A stretch of DNA of 12,672 nucleotides. It comes from Lysobacteraceae bacterium UBA6001. GTDB taxonomy: Bacteria > Pseudomonadota > Gammaproteobacteria > Xanthomonadales > Xanthomonadaceae. A program made the translations under genes and the position numbers. Positions within the stretch are counted from its first letter, which is position 1; every line of letters starts with the position of its first letter. Positions 1 to 7,379 of the stretch are shown here, one piece after another. Below the pieces are notes generated by a model. That model searched no databases, had not been told where the DNA came from, and saw nothing but the letters and a program-made list of their open reading frames with translations. The stretch is from NCBI GenBank assembly GCA_002429615.1, contig DJAN01000273.1, positions 1 to 12,672 of the forward strand, read 5' to 3'.

Positions 1-95
1 TCGAGCCCCCATGGAGGGGTTTACGGCGTGTCCCGGAAGCGGCCTGTCCCCGGACGCCGCGCGACGCCACCGTGAGCGCCGCGCATCCGCTCGCG

Positions 96-132
96 ACTCA
101 CCCAAAACCCGCCCAACACTCACCCAACACCC
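96..132. repeat. Direct repeat pair, 22-base period
   Basis: Two copies of a 15-base unit lie at 96-110 and 118-132. Both begin ACTCACCCAA and end ACCC, and they differ by a single base. The 22-base period equals about two helical turns, so both copies would face the same side of the DNA. The pair sits about 130 bases upstream of the start chosen for the small secreted protein at 262. It could be a regulator site, but no convincing -35/-10 pair is visible near it. The rest of 1-261 shows no gene I can support. Confidence 0.4.
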
Positions 133-261
133 ATTGGATTGATCGCAAAGCCAAGCGCCCCCCGGCTTCCTAACATGCGTGGCGTCCGGCACCAGCCGGG
201 CCTTGAACGACCGCGCGGCGCGACCAACACCGCCGCGCCTCTCCCGCCCAAGGTGCTCTCC

Positions 262-636
262 ATGTTGCGTAGTCTGCTGCTCGGCGCGCTGTGTTTCGCG
301 TCACATCCCGCATTTGCCCAGAATCCTGCAGACCGCCTCGGCGGCAGCACCTGGATCCTGTGCGAACGTGCCACCCCCAGCGATCACGGTCGCGATGCCC
401 TGGTCTTCGACGCCGACGGCAGCGGGCGCGTGATCCGCGCGCAGGGCAACATGCGTTTCCGTTACGAGCGCAGTGGCGACGATATCGCCCTGCGGGCGAC
501 GGATGCCGCACCGCCGGTGATGCTGTCGATGGATGTTGCCGGCCAGCGCCTGTTGCTGCGTGGACCGGACGGCAGGCAGATGGCCAGCTATGCCCGCCAG
601 GGCAGCGCCGCGATGGCGCGTTGCACCGTCAGTTGA
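262..636 (+). CDS. Small secreted protein of unknown function
   Basis: This is a 124-residue protein. The start at 262 is preferred because it begins directly with a Sec signal peptide (MLRSLLLGALCFASHPAFA, cleavage probably before Q20) and follows an AAGGTG ribosome site at a spacing of 6. The reading frame stays open upstream to an ATG at 139, but that would bury the signal peptide inside the protein. The mature part is about 105 residues, with short alternating hydrophobic stretches typical of a beta-rich fold and two cysteines (C34 and C121) that could form a disulfide in the periplasm. A Trp near the mature N-terminus, a central Phe-x-x-Asp-Gly turn and a late Tyr-Ala-Arg recall small lipocalin-like or META-like barrels, but this is only an impression. 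I do not recognise the family. It converges with smeRv and need not be related to the efflux genes. Confidence 0.7.
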   Translation: MLRSLLLGALCFASHPAFAQNPADRLGGSTWILCERATPSDHGRDALVFDADGSGRVIRAQGNMRFRYERSGDDIALRATDAAPPVMLSMDVAGQRLLLRGPDGRQMASYARQGSAAMARCTVS

Positions 637-643
637 TCGCCAC

Positions 644-671
644 GACGCGGCGCCCATGCGAGCGCCGCGTC
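644..671. terminator. Stem-loop between convergent genes
   Basis: A perfect 10-bp inverted repeat, GACGCGGCGC and GCGCCGCGTC, is separated by an 8-base loop. It lies 7 bases after the stop of the secreted protein and 7 bases beyond the stop of smeRv on the other strand. The position suits a bidirectional 3' end. There is no T-run on either side, so a classical intrinsic terminator is not proven; it could act with Rho or protect mRNA ends. Confidence 0.5.
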
Positions 672-678
672 CACCGCA

Positions 679-1731
679 TCAGGCGGTGACCTTCTCCAGG
701 ATGCGCTTGCCTTCGGCCTGCAGTTCGACCTCGGCCTCCTGCGCATGCTCGGCCTCTTCCTGCGCCTGGCGTGCCTGCGCCGCCGCCAGCTTCGCCGCCG
801 GGCACTGCGCCATCATGTAGTTCGCATCGAAGTTGAGCTTGTCGACCAGGAAGTCGACGAACGCGCGCACCTTCGGCGAAATCAGCCGGCCGCCGGCGAA
901 CACCGCGTTGAAGTCCACTTCCGGACCGGTCCAGCCGGCTAGCACGCGGCGGATCATCCCGGACTCGATGAACGGCTTGGCCATCACATCGCCGGTCAGC
1001 ATCAAGCCTTCGCCGCACAGCAGCGCGCCATTGAGTGCCGACGGATCGTTGGCCACCATCAGCGGGTTCACGCCGAAATCGCGCAGCTCGGTGCCATCGG
1101 TGAGCGACCAGTAGAACCGGTTGTTGCTCACCGTGTTGGTGCGGCTCTTGCGCATCGCCAGCGTGCGGTGAAACTGCAGCTCGTCCGGATGCAGCGGCTC
1201 ACCGTAACGCTCGATGTAGGCCGGGCTGGCGAACACCTGCGTGCGCAGGCTGCCGAGCTTGCGCGCCACCAGGTTCGAATCCGGCAACGAGCCCACGCGC
1301 AGCGCCAGGTCGGCCTCGCCGGCGATCAGGTCGAGCTTCTCGTTGCCGAGATGCATGTCGAGCTGGATCTCCGGATACAGCGCGTGGAATTCGCCCAGCA
1401 GCGGCGCGATCCAGGTGATGCCGATCGAGTAGGGCACGGTGAAGCGCAACCAGCCACGCGGGCCGGACTGCAGCTGGCCCACCGCGCTCTCGGCTTCTTC
1501 CAGTTCGCGCGCGATGCGCTGGCAATGTTCGTGATACACCGAGCCGGCCTCGGTGAGGCCGATGCGGCGCGTGGTCCGATGCAGCAGGCGCGCGCCGAGG
1601 CGCTGCTCCAGCTCCTGCACCTTGCGGCTGACGGTGGTCTTGGGCAGGCCGAGCGCGTTGGCGGCGGCGATGAAACTGCCCTGTTCGACCACCTTGACGA
1701 AGATCAGGGTGTCGTTGAGATCGCGGGTCAT
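679..1731 (-). CDS. smeRv: LysR-type regulator of the efflux operon (SmeRv-like)
   Basis: This is a 350-residue LysR-family transcription factor. The N-terminal winged helix-turn-helix covers about residues 5-63 (TLIFVKVVEQGSFIAAAN, then TVSRKVQELEQRLGARLL and HRTTRR). A linker helix follows, then the two-lobed co-inducer domain from about 90 to 300. A GGAG site sits 8 bases before the ATG. It is divergent from the efflux operon, the arrangement I recall for SmeRv, which regulates smeU1VWU2X in S. maltophilia. Residue 266 is Gly; from memory, substitutions at Gly266 of SmeRv cause pump overproduction, so this copy looks wild type there. The protein is about 50 residues longer than a usual LysR: residues 301-350 form an Ala/Glu/Gln-rich, probably helical tail. 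Cysteines at 70, 239 and 310 are candidates for redox sensing, but this is inference. Confidence 0.88.
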   Translation of the reverse strand: MTRDLNDTLIFVKVVEQGSFIAAANALGLPKTTVSRKVQELEQRLGARLLHRTTRRIGLTEAGSVYHEHCQRIARELEEAESAVGQLQSGPRGWLRFTVPYSIGITWIAPLLGEFHALYPEIQLDMHLGNEKLDLIAGEADLALRVGSLPDSNLVARKLGSLRTQVFASPAYIERYGEPLHPDELQFHRTLAMRKSRTNTVSNNRFYWSLTDGTELRDFGVNPLMVANDPSALNGALLCGEGLMLTGDVMAKPFIESGMIRRVLAGWTGPEVDFNAVFAGGRLISPKVRAFVDFLVDKLNFDANYMMAQCPAAKLAAAQARQAQEEAEHAQEAEVELQAEGKRILEKVTA

Positions 1732-1768
1732 GCGGGGGACTCCGGGATGGGGGACGGGAGGGGAACGG

Positions 1769-1815
1769 GATTAGACCGTCTCCGGGACGATTATTCCCCT
1801 AAATCCGGACTAATC
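1769..1815. promoter_or_regulatory. Putative operator in the smeRv/operon divergent region
   Basis: An imperfect inverted repeat has arms GATTAGACCG (1769-1778) and CGGACTAATC (1806-1815), matching at 9 of 10 positions, with 27 bases between them. Inside it lie a further short repeat (CGTC at 1777-1780 facing GACG at 1786-1789) and a third ATTA at 1790-1793. LysR regulators typically bind dyads of this kind in the region shared with their divergent target. The element overlaps the likely smeRv promoter, which would fit autoregulation. Binding itself is inferred. Confidence 0.5.
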
Positions 1816-1817
1816 AA
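1790..1817 (-). promoter_or_regulatory. Putative smeRv promoter
   Basis: Read on the minus strand there is TTGATT (1812-1817) as a -35 and AATAAT (1790-1795) as a -10, separated by 16 bases. It lies about 60 bases upstream of the smeRv start codon. It is the best sigma-70-like pair in this AT-richer patch. No equally clear promoter is seen for the rightward operon, as expected for an activator-dependent LysR target. Confidence 0.4.
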
Positions 1818-1872
1818 GTGCGGCTTCGGGGCGTAACTTGGCGCCCATTCCAGAACCCCCCCGAGGTGCGCC

Positions 1873-2100
1873 ATGTGGCTGCGTCGTCTATTCGGCTTGC
1901 CGCCTTCCCGCAAAGAAGCGCTGGAAGGCGCCTTTGACCCCGTCACTCTCAATGTAAACGCGCGTCAGCCGCAGGCTTTTCGCGAATTCACCCCGCCACC
2001 GCAACGACAGGGCGGTGGCCAGTTCCGGCTGGCCGCACGCCGTGACGGGCGCATGGGCAGCATCCGCATTGTCCCGGTTCCGGGAGTAAAAGTCCCATGA
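1873..2100 (+). CDS. Small hypothetical protein, first gene of the efflux operon
   Basis: This is a 75-residue basic, proline- and arginine-rich protein that I do not recognise. Evidence that it is real: a GAGG ribosome site 6 bases before the ATG, a position directly downstream of the divergent regulatory region, and a stop overlapping the smeU1 start (ATGA at 2097-2100), which implies translational coupling. The N-terminus (MWLRRLFGLPPSR) is short and amphipathic rather than a clear signal peptide or membrane span. The middle is Gln/Gly/Pro-rich and the C-terminus (SIRIVPVPGVKVP) is hydrophobic. It could be a leader gene whose translation opens the smeU1 start, or a small accessory protein. 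I do not recall it as part of the described smeU1VWU2X set. It may also be a chance frame, although the overlap argues against that. Confidence 0.55.
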   Translation: MWLRRLFGLPPSRKEALEGAFDPVTLNVNARQPQAFREFTPPPQRQGGGQFRLAARRDGRMGSIRIVPVPGVKVP

Positions 2101-2864
2101 ACGGGATACTCCAGCCGGAGGTGCTGGTACTCGGCGGGACCGGCACGGTGGGCGGCGGCGTGATCGCCGCGCTGCTGGAAGCCGGCAGCCGGGTGCTGGC
2201 GGTGGGCCGCAGTGCCGAGCGCCTGCGGGCGCTGCGCCGCCGCTTCGCCGATGCCCCCGGTCTGGACACCCTGGTCGGCTCGGTGGCCGATGACGCCAGC
2301 GCCGAAGCGCTGGCCGCGCGTATCGCCGAGCGCGAACACCCGCTGTCGGCGGTGGTGGCCAGTCTGGGCAGCCCGCTCAGCAGCGGCCGCCTGATCGACC
2401 GCCCGGCCTCGCAGCTGCTGCGCCGACTGCAGCGCGACCTGCTGCCGCACCTGGCCGCCGCGCGCCACCTGCTGCCGCTGCTCGCCGATCTCGGCGGCCG
2501 CTACGTGCTGGTCGGCAGCCCCTGCGCGCTGCGGCCCTGGGCCGGGCATGGCGAGGCCTCGGTCACCGGTTCGGCCACCCGCATGCTCGCCCAGGTGCTG
2601 CACGAGGAGGCCCAGCCGCTGGGCGTGCGCGTGCAGCTGCTGCAGGTCGAAGAACCGGTCTGTGATCCGTCGAACAAGAAGCAGGCCTGCGTGGAGTGGT
2701 TCAGCCCGCTGGCCGTGGGCCGTTGCGCGGTGTCGCTGCTCGCCGGGCGTGGCCAACCCGGGCAGGTGATCGTCAGTACCGACAAGAAACTCGCTTCGCA
2801 GCCGGTCGCAGGAAAGCTGGCCGGTATTCCTCTCCCCCTCTCCCTCCACGAGGTTTCCCCATGA
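2097..2864 (+). CDS. smeU1: SDR-family protein lacking the catalytic Tyr-Lys (SmeU1-like)
   Basis: This is a 255-residue Rossmann-fold protein. A beta strand and glycine-rich loop (VLVLGGTGTVGGG, residues 9-21) would bind NAD(P), followed by VGR at 36-38. The usual Asn-Asn-Ala-Gly is replaced by ASLG (88-91). A serine sits where the catalytic Ser is expected (VGS, 139-141), but no Tyr-x-x-x-Lys follows: the spaced positions hold Ala and Gly, and the only tyrosine is Y136. It is therefore probably not a normal dehydrogenase and may bind cofactor only. It starts within the stop of the 75-residue gene and ends within the start of smeV (ATGA at 2861-2864), so it is tightly coupled to both. In the described S. 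maltophilia operon, SmeU1 is one of two SDRs encoded with the pump. Its role in efflux is unknown to me. Confidence 0.8.
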   Translation: MNGILQPEVLVLGGTGTVGGGVIAALLEAGSRVLAVGRSAERLRALRRRFADAPGLDTLVGSVADDASAEALAARIAEREHPLSAVVASLGSPLSSGRLIDRPASQLLRRLQRDLLPHLAAARHLLPLLADLGGRYVLVGSPCALRPWAGHGEASVTGSATRMLAQVLHEEAQPLGVRVQLLQVEEPVCDPSNKKQACVEWFSPLAVGRCAVSLLAGRGQPGQVIVSTDKKLASQPVAGKLAGIPLPLSLHEVSP

Positions 2865-4066
2865 ACACGAACGCCACCCCGTTCCTGTCTTCCTTCCGCG
2901 CCCCGTTGCGCAATGCCCTGGCCGCGGCGGTGTTCGCCGCGGTGCTGGCCGGGTGCGGCTCGCAGGCCGCCGAGCAGGGCGCACCGCCGCCGCCCGCCGT
3001 CGGCGCCGCGCCGGTGCTGGTCAAGCAGGTCTCGCAGTGGGACGAATTCACCGGCCGCATCGAGCCGGTGGAAAGCGTCGAGCTGCGCCCGCGCGTGTCC
3101 GGCTACATCGACAAGGTCAACTACGCCGAAGGCCAGGAAGTGAAGAAGGGCGATGTGCTCTTCACCATCGACGACCGCAGCTACAAGGCCGAGTTGAACC
3201 GGGCCCAGGCCGCGCTGGTGCGTGCGCGCAGTCAGTCCGAACTGGGCCGCAGCGAGGCCTCGCGTGCGCGCAAGCTGGCCGACCAGCAGGCGATCTCCAC
3301 CGAGACCTGGGAGCAGCGCAAGGCCGCCGCCGACCAGGCCGTGGCCGACGTGCTCGCCGCCGAAGCCGCGGTGGAAACCGCGCGCCTCAACCTCGATTGG
3401 ACCCGCGTGCGGGCGCCGATCGACGGCCGTGCCGGGCGCGCGCAGGTCACCGCCGGCAACCTGGTCAGCGCCGGCGATGCCGCCAGCGTGCTGACCACGG
3501 TGGTCTCGCAGGACAAGGTGTTCGTCTACTTCGATGCCGACGAAGGCACCTTCCTGCGTTACAGCCAGATGGCCCGCAGTGGCGAGCGCCCGAGCGAGCG
3601 TGACGGCCAGCTGCCGGTGCGCATCGGCCTGGTGGGCGAGGACGGCTATCCGCACAGTGGCCGCGTCGACTTCCTCGACAACCAGGTCACCCGCAGCACC
3701 GGCACCATCCGCGTGCGCGCGGTGCTCGACAACGCCCAGCGCCAGTTCACCCCGGGCCTGTACGCGCGCGTGCAACTGCTGGGCAGCGGCGAGTTCAAGG
3801 CGGTGCTGGTGGACGACAAGGCCATCCTCACCGACCAGGACCGCAAGTACGTCTATGTCGTGGACAAGGACAACAAGGCCCAGCGCCGCGATGTCCAGCT
3901 CGGCCGCACCGCCGAGGGCCTGCGCATCGTCACCGGCGGCCTGGCCGCTGGCGACCGCGTGATCGTCGACGGCGTGCAGAAGATCTTCATGCCGGGCATG
4001 CCGGTCGACGCCAAGGCGGTGTCGATGCAGGCACCGCCGCCGGCCAACAAGACCGCGATGAACTGA
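2861..4066 (+). CDS. smeV: RND efflux periplasmic adaptor lipoprotein (SmeV, MexE-like)
   Basis: This is a 401-residue membrane fusion protein that links the inner membrane pump to the outer membrane channel. The start at 2861 overlaps the smeU1 stop and follows GAGG at a spacing of 7. An N-terminal signal ends in the lipobox VLAGC with Cys32 as the lipidated residue, so it is anchored to the inner membrane facing the periplasm. Domains run in the usual order: first half-lipoyl motif (RPRVSGYIDKVNYAEGQEV, about 77-95), alpha-helical hairpin (about 106-180, rich in Ala, Arg, Glu and Gln), second half-lipoyl segment (TRVRAPIDGRAGR, 181-193), then beta-barrel and membrane-proximal domains, with TPGLYARVQL typical of the family. 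Length and motifs match AcrA/MexE adaptors. A 120-base gap containing two palindromes separates it from smeW. Confidence 0.93.
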   Translation: MNTNATPFLSSFRAPLRNALAAAVFAAVLAGCGSQAAEQGAPPPPAVGAAPVLVKQVSQWDEFTGRIEPVESVELRPRVSGYIDKVNYAEGQEVKKGDVLFTIDDRSYKAELNRAQAALVRARSQSELGRSEASRARKLADQQAISTETWEQRKAAADQAVADVLAAEAAVETARLNLDWTRVRAPIDGRAGRAQVTAGNLVSAGDAASVLTTVVSQDKVFVYFDADEGTFLRYSQMARSGERPSERDGQLPVRIGLVGEDGYPHSGRVDFLDNQVTRSTGTIRVRAVLDNAQRQFTPGLYARVQLLGSGEFKAVLVDDKAILTDQDRKYVYVVDKDNKAQRRDVQLGRTAEGLRIVTGGLAAGDRVIVDGVQKIFMPGMPVDAKAVSMQAPPPANKTAMN

Positions 4067-4097
4067 TCCCGCGTCACCTGTAGTTCGCGTCCCCGCG

Positions 4098-4121
4098 CGC
4101 CGGCCCCTGAGAGGGCCGGCG
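4098..4121 (+). other. Strong hairpin in the smeV-smeW gap
   Basis: A perfect 9-bp inverted repeat, CGCCGGCCC and GGGCCGGCG, has the 6-base loop CTGAGA. It lies 31 bases after the smeV stop. No T-run follows, so it is unlikely to end transcription fully. Partial attenuation or protection of the upstream smeV message are possible roles. Confidence 0.55.
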
Positions 4122-4137
4122 TCGGGCCGGCATTGCC

Positions 4138-4154
4138 GCCGATCCCGGATCGGC
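4138..4154. other. 17-base perfect palindrome upstream of smeW
   Basis: The sequence GCCGATCCCGGATCGGC is symmetric about C4146, with two 8-base arms. It ends 32 bases before the smeW start. In DNA it could be a dimeric regulator site; in RNA it would form a tight hairpin just upstream of the ribosome site. Together with the neighbouring hairpin it makes this gap a likely control point. Confidence 0.5.
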
Positions 4155-4186
4155 CGTGCCGGCCATACCACCCAAGGACCTTCCCC

Positions 4187-7100
4187 ATGGACTTTTCCAG
4201 ATTTTTCATCGACCGGCCGATCTTCGCCGCGGTGTTGTCGATCATCATCTTCGCCGCGGGCCTGATCGCCATCCCGATGCTGCCGATCGGCGAGTACCCC
4301 GATGTGGTGCCGCCTTCGGTGGTGGTGCGCACGGTGTACCCGGGCGCCAACCCCAAGGTCATCGCCGAAACCGTCGCCACGCCGCTTGAAGAAGCGATCA
4401 ACGGCGTCGAGAACATGATGTACATCAAGTCGGTCGCCGGCTCCGACGGCGTGCTGCAGATGACCATCACCTTCCGCCCCGGCACCGACCCGGACGACGC
4501 CGCGGTCAAGGTGCAGAACCGCGTGGCCCAGGCCAACGCGCGCCTGCCCGAGGACGTGCGCCGCCAGGGCGTGACCACGCAGAAGCAGTCGCCGACCTTC
4601 CTGATGGTCGTGCACCTGACGTCGCCGAAGGGCAAGTACGACACGCTGTACTTGCGCAACTACGCCCGCCTGCACGTCAAGGACGCGCTGGCGCGCATCC
4701 AGGGCGTGGGCGACGCGCAGGTGTTCGGTGGCGGCGACTACGCCATGCGCGCCTGGCTGGATCCCGAGCGCGTGGCCGCGCGCGGCCTCACCGCCAGCGA
4801 CGTGGTGGCGGCGATGCGCGAGCAGAACGTGCAGGTCTCGGCTGGCCAGCTCGGCGCCGAGCCAATGCCCGACAGCAAGTTCCTGACCCTGATCAACGCC
4901 CAGGGCCGGCTGCGCACCGAACAGGAGTTCGGCGACATCATCCTCAAGACCGGCAGTGACGGCGAGGTGGTGCGCCTGGCCGACGTCGCGCGCCTGGAAC
5001 TGGGTGCGGGCGACTACACCCTGCGTTCGCAGCTGGACGGCAAGAACGCGGTCGGCATCGGCATCTTCCAGGCGCCGGGCGCCAATGCGCTGGACATCCG
5101 CGACAAGGTGATCGCGCAGATGGACGAGCTGCAGTCGCGCTTCCCGGATGACGTGAAGTACGAGGCGGTGTACGACACCACGATCTTCGTGCGCGATTCG
5201 ATCAGCGCGGTGGTGCATACCCTGCTGGAGGCGATCCTGCTGGTGGTGCTGGTGGTGATCCTGTTCCTGCAGACCTGGCGCGCCTCGATCATTCCGCTGA
5301 TCGCCGTGCCGGTGTCGGTGGTGGGCACGTTCGCCGCGTTGTACCTGCTGGGCTTCTCGATCAACACGCTGACCCTGTTCGGCCTGGTGCTAGCGATCGG
5401 CATCGTGGTCGACGATGCGATCGTGGTGGTGGAGAACGTCGAGCGCAACATCGAGGAAGGGCTCAGCCCGCTGGCGGCCGCGCACCAGGCGATGAAGGAG
5501 GTCTCCGGGCCGATCATCGCCATCGCGCTGGTGCTGTGCGCGGTGTTCGTGCCGATGGCGTTCCTGTCCGGCGTGACCGGCCAGTTCTACAAGCAGTTCG
5601 CGGTGACCATCGCCATCTCCACGGTGATCTCGGCGATCAACTCGCTGACCCTGTCGCCGGCGCTGGCCGCGCGCCTGCTGCGTGCGCATGACGCGCCCAA
5701 GGATGCCCCGTCGCGCCTGATCGACCGCCTGTTCGGCTGGGTGTTCCGTCCGTTCAACCGCTTCTTCAAGCGCAGCTCGGATGGCTACCAGGGCACGGTG
5801 TCGAAGATCCTCGGCCGTCGTGGCCTGGTGTTCGCGGTGTACATCGGCCTGCTGCTCGTCACTGGCCTGATGTTCAAGGCGGTGCCGGGCGGCTTCATCC
5901 CGACCCAGGACAAGATGTACCTGATCGCCGGCGTGAAGCTGCCGGAAGGCGCGTCGATCGAACGCACCGACGCGCTGCTGCGCAAGGTCACCGACATCGC
6001 CATGCACACCGAGGGCGTCGACCACGCGATCGCGTTCCCCGGCCTGAACGCGCTGCAGTTCACCAATACGCCCAACACCGGCGTGGTGTTCCTGCCGCTC
6101 AAGCCGTTCTCGCAGCGGCATCGTTCGGCGCTGGAGATCAACGCCGAGATCAACCAGAAGGTCGCCGGGCTGGGCGAGGGCATGGCGTTCTCGTTCATGC
6201 CGCCGCCGATCCTCGGCCTGGGCAACGGCAACGGCTACCAGCTGTTCATCGAGGACCGCGGCAACCTGGGCTACGGCGCGCTGCAGAATGCGGTGAACAC
6301 CATGCAGGGCGCGATCGCGCAGACCCCGGGCATGGCGTATCCGATCGGCACCTACCAGGCCAACGTGCCGCAGCTGGATGCCGAGGTGGACCGCGCCAAG
6401 GCCAAGGCGCAGGGCGTGTCGCTGACCGAACTGTTCGACACCCTGCAGACCTACCTGGGTTCGGCCTACGTCAACGACTTCAACCAGTTCGGCCGGACCT
6501 GGCAGGTGATCGCCCAGGCCGACGCACCGTTCCGTGACAACGTCGAGGACATCGGCCGCCTGCGTACCCGCAACAATCGCGGCGAGATGGTGCCGATCGG
6601 TTCGATGGTGACGATCAAGCAGACCTATGGCCCGGACCCGGTGCTGCGCTACAACGGTTACCCGGCGGCCGACCTGGCCGGCGAGGCCGATGCGCGCCTG
6701 CTCTCGTCCACCGAGGCGATGCACAAGGTCGAGGAACTGGCCAAGCAGGTGTTGCCGAACGGCATGAGCATCGAATGGACCGACCTCAGCTACCAGCAGT
6801 CGACCCAGGGCAAGGCCGCGCTGGTGGTGTTCCCGCTGGCGGTGCTGCTGGCCTTCCTGGTGCTGGCCGCGCTGTATGAAAGCTGGACCCTGCCGCTGGC
6901 GGTGATCCTGATCGTGCCGATGACGCTGCTGTCGGCGCTGTTCGGCGTGTGGCTCACCGGTGGCGACAACAACGTGTTCGTGCAGGTCGGCCTGGTGGTG
7001 CTGATGGGCCTGGCGTGCAAGAACGCGATCCTGATCGTCGAATTCGCCCGCGAGCTGGAACTGCAGGGCAAGGGCATCGTCGAATCCGCGCTGGAAGCCT

Positions 7101-7348
7101 GCCGCCTGCGACTGCGTCCGATCGTGATGACCTCGATCGCGTTCATCGCCGGCACCGTGCCGCTGGTGTTCTCGCATGGTGCGGGCGCCGAGGTGCGTTC
7201 GGCCACCGGCATCACGGTGTTCGCCGGTATGCTCGGCGTGACCCTGTTCGGCCTGTTCCTGACCCCCGTGTTCTACGTCGCCCTGCGCAAGCTGGCCGGG
7301 CGCCCGCTGGTCTCGCATGCGCCCGACGCGCACGCGCAGCACGTCTGA
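4187..7348 (+). CDS. smeW: RND multidrug efflux transporter (SmeW, MexF-like)
   Basis: This is a 1053-residue hydrophobe/amphiphile RND pump of the inner membrane that uses the proton gradient to export drugs. The start at 4187 is set by AAGGA at a spacing of 8 and by the family N-terminus MDFSRFFIDRPIFAAVL. The order is TM1 (about 10-28), the first periplasmic porter and docking domains, TM2-TM6 (about 340-500), TM7 (about 545-563), the second periplasmic domains, and TM8-TM12 (from about 878). Proton-relay residues are present: Asp409-Asp410 in GIVVDDAIVVVENVER and Lys945 in GLACKNAILIVEF. Long stretches match what I recall of MexF, such as VVILFLQTWRASIIPL and GQFYKQFA.TIAISTVISA. The length is normal and no key residue is missing. 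From memory, SmeVWX overproduction in S. maltophilia raises resistance to chloramphenicol, quinolones and tetracyclines; substrates here are inferred. Confidence 0.95.
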   Translation: MDFSRFFIDRPIFAAVLSIIIFAAGLIAIPMLPIGEYPDVVPPSVVVRTVYPGANPKVIAETVATPLEEAINGVENMMYIKSVAGSDGVLQMTITFRPGTDPDDAAVKVQNRVAQANARLPEDVRRQGVTTQKQSPTFLMVVHLTSPKGKYDTLYLRNYARLHVKDALARIQGVGDAQVFGGGDYAMRAWLDPERVAARGLTASDVVAAMREQNVQVSAGQLGAEPMPDSKFLTLINAQGRLRTEQEFGDIILKTGSDGEVVRLADVARLELGAGDYTLRSQLDGKNAVGIGIFQAPGANALDIRDKVIAQMDELQSRFPDDVKYEAVYDTTIFVRDSISAVVHTLLEAILLVVLVVILFLQTWRASIIPLIAVPVSVVGTFAALYLLGFSINTLTLFGLVLAIGIVVDDAIVVVENVERNIEEGLSPLAAAHQAMKEVSGPIIAIALVLCAVFVPMAFLSGVTGQFYKQFAVTIAISTVISAINSLTLSPALAARLLRAHDAPKDAPSRLIDRLFGWVFRPFNRFFKRSSDGYQGTVSKILGRRGLVFAVYIGLLLVTGLMFKAVPGGFIPTQDKMYLIAGVKLPEGASIERTDALLRKVTDIAMHTEGVDHAIAFPGLNALQFTNTPNTGVVFLPLKPFSQRHRSALEINAEINQKVAGLGEGMAFSFMPPPILGLGNGNGYQLFIEDRGNLGYGALQNAVNTMQGAIAQTPGMAYPIGTYQANVPQLDAEVDRAKAKAQGVSLTELFDTLQTYLGSAYVNDFNQFGRTWQVIAQADAPFRDNVEDIGRLRTRNNRGEMVPIGSMVTIKQTYGPDPVLRYNGYPAADLAGEADARLLSSTEAMHKVEELAKQVLPNGMSIEWTDLSYQQSTQGKAALVVFPLAVLLAFLVLAALYESWTLPLAVILIVPMTLLSALFGVWLTGGDNNVFVQVGLVVLMGLACKNAILIVEFARELELQGKGIVESALEACRLRLRPIVMTSIAFIAGTVPLVFSHGAGAEVRSATGITVFAGMLGVTLFGLFLTPVFYVALRKLAGRPLVSHAPDAHAQHV

Positions 7349-7379
7349 TTCCCTACATCCCCCTTTGAGGAGCCATGCA

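Noticed and set aside
139..261. Upstream extension of the secreted protein to ATG 139
   Set aside because: It would add 41 residues before a complete signal peptide; the ATG at 262 has its own ribosome site.
1168..1836. 222-codon plus-strand frame over smeRv
   Set aside because: It is antisense to a clear LysR gene, runs through the divergent promoter region and shows no domain.
2501..5218. 905-codon open frame on the minus strand
   Set aside because: It is antisense to smeU1, smeV and smeW, is rich in His/Arg/Ala/Gly repeats without domains, and is explained by the high-GC codon use of the real genes.
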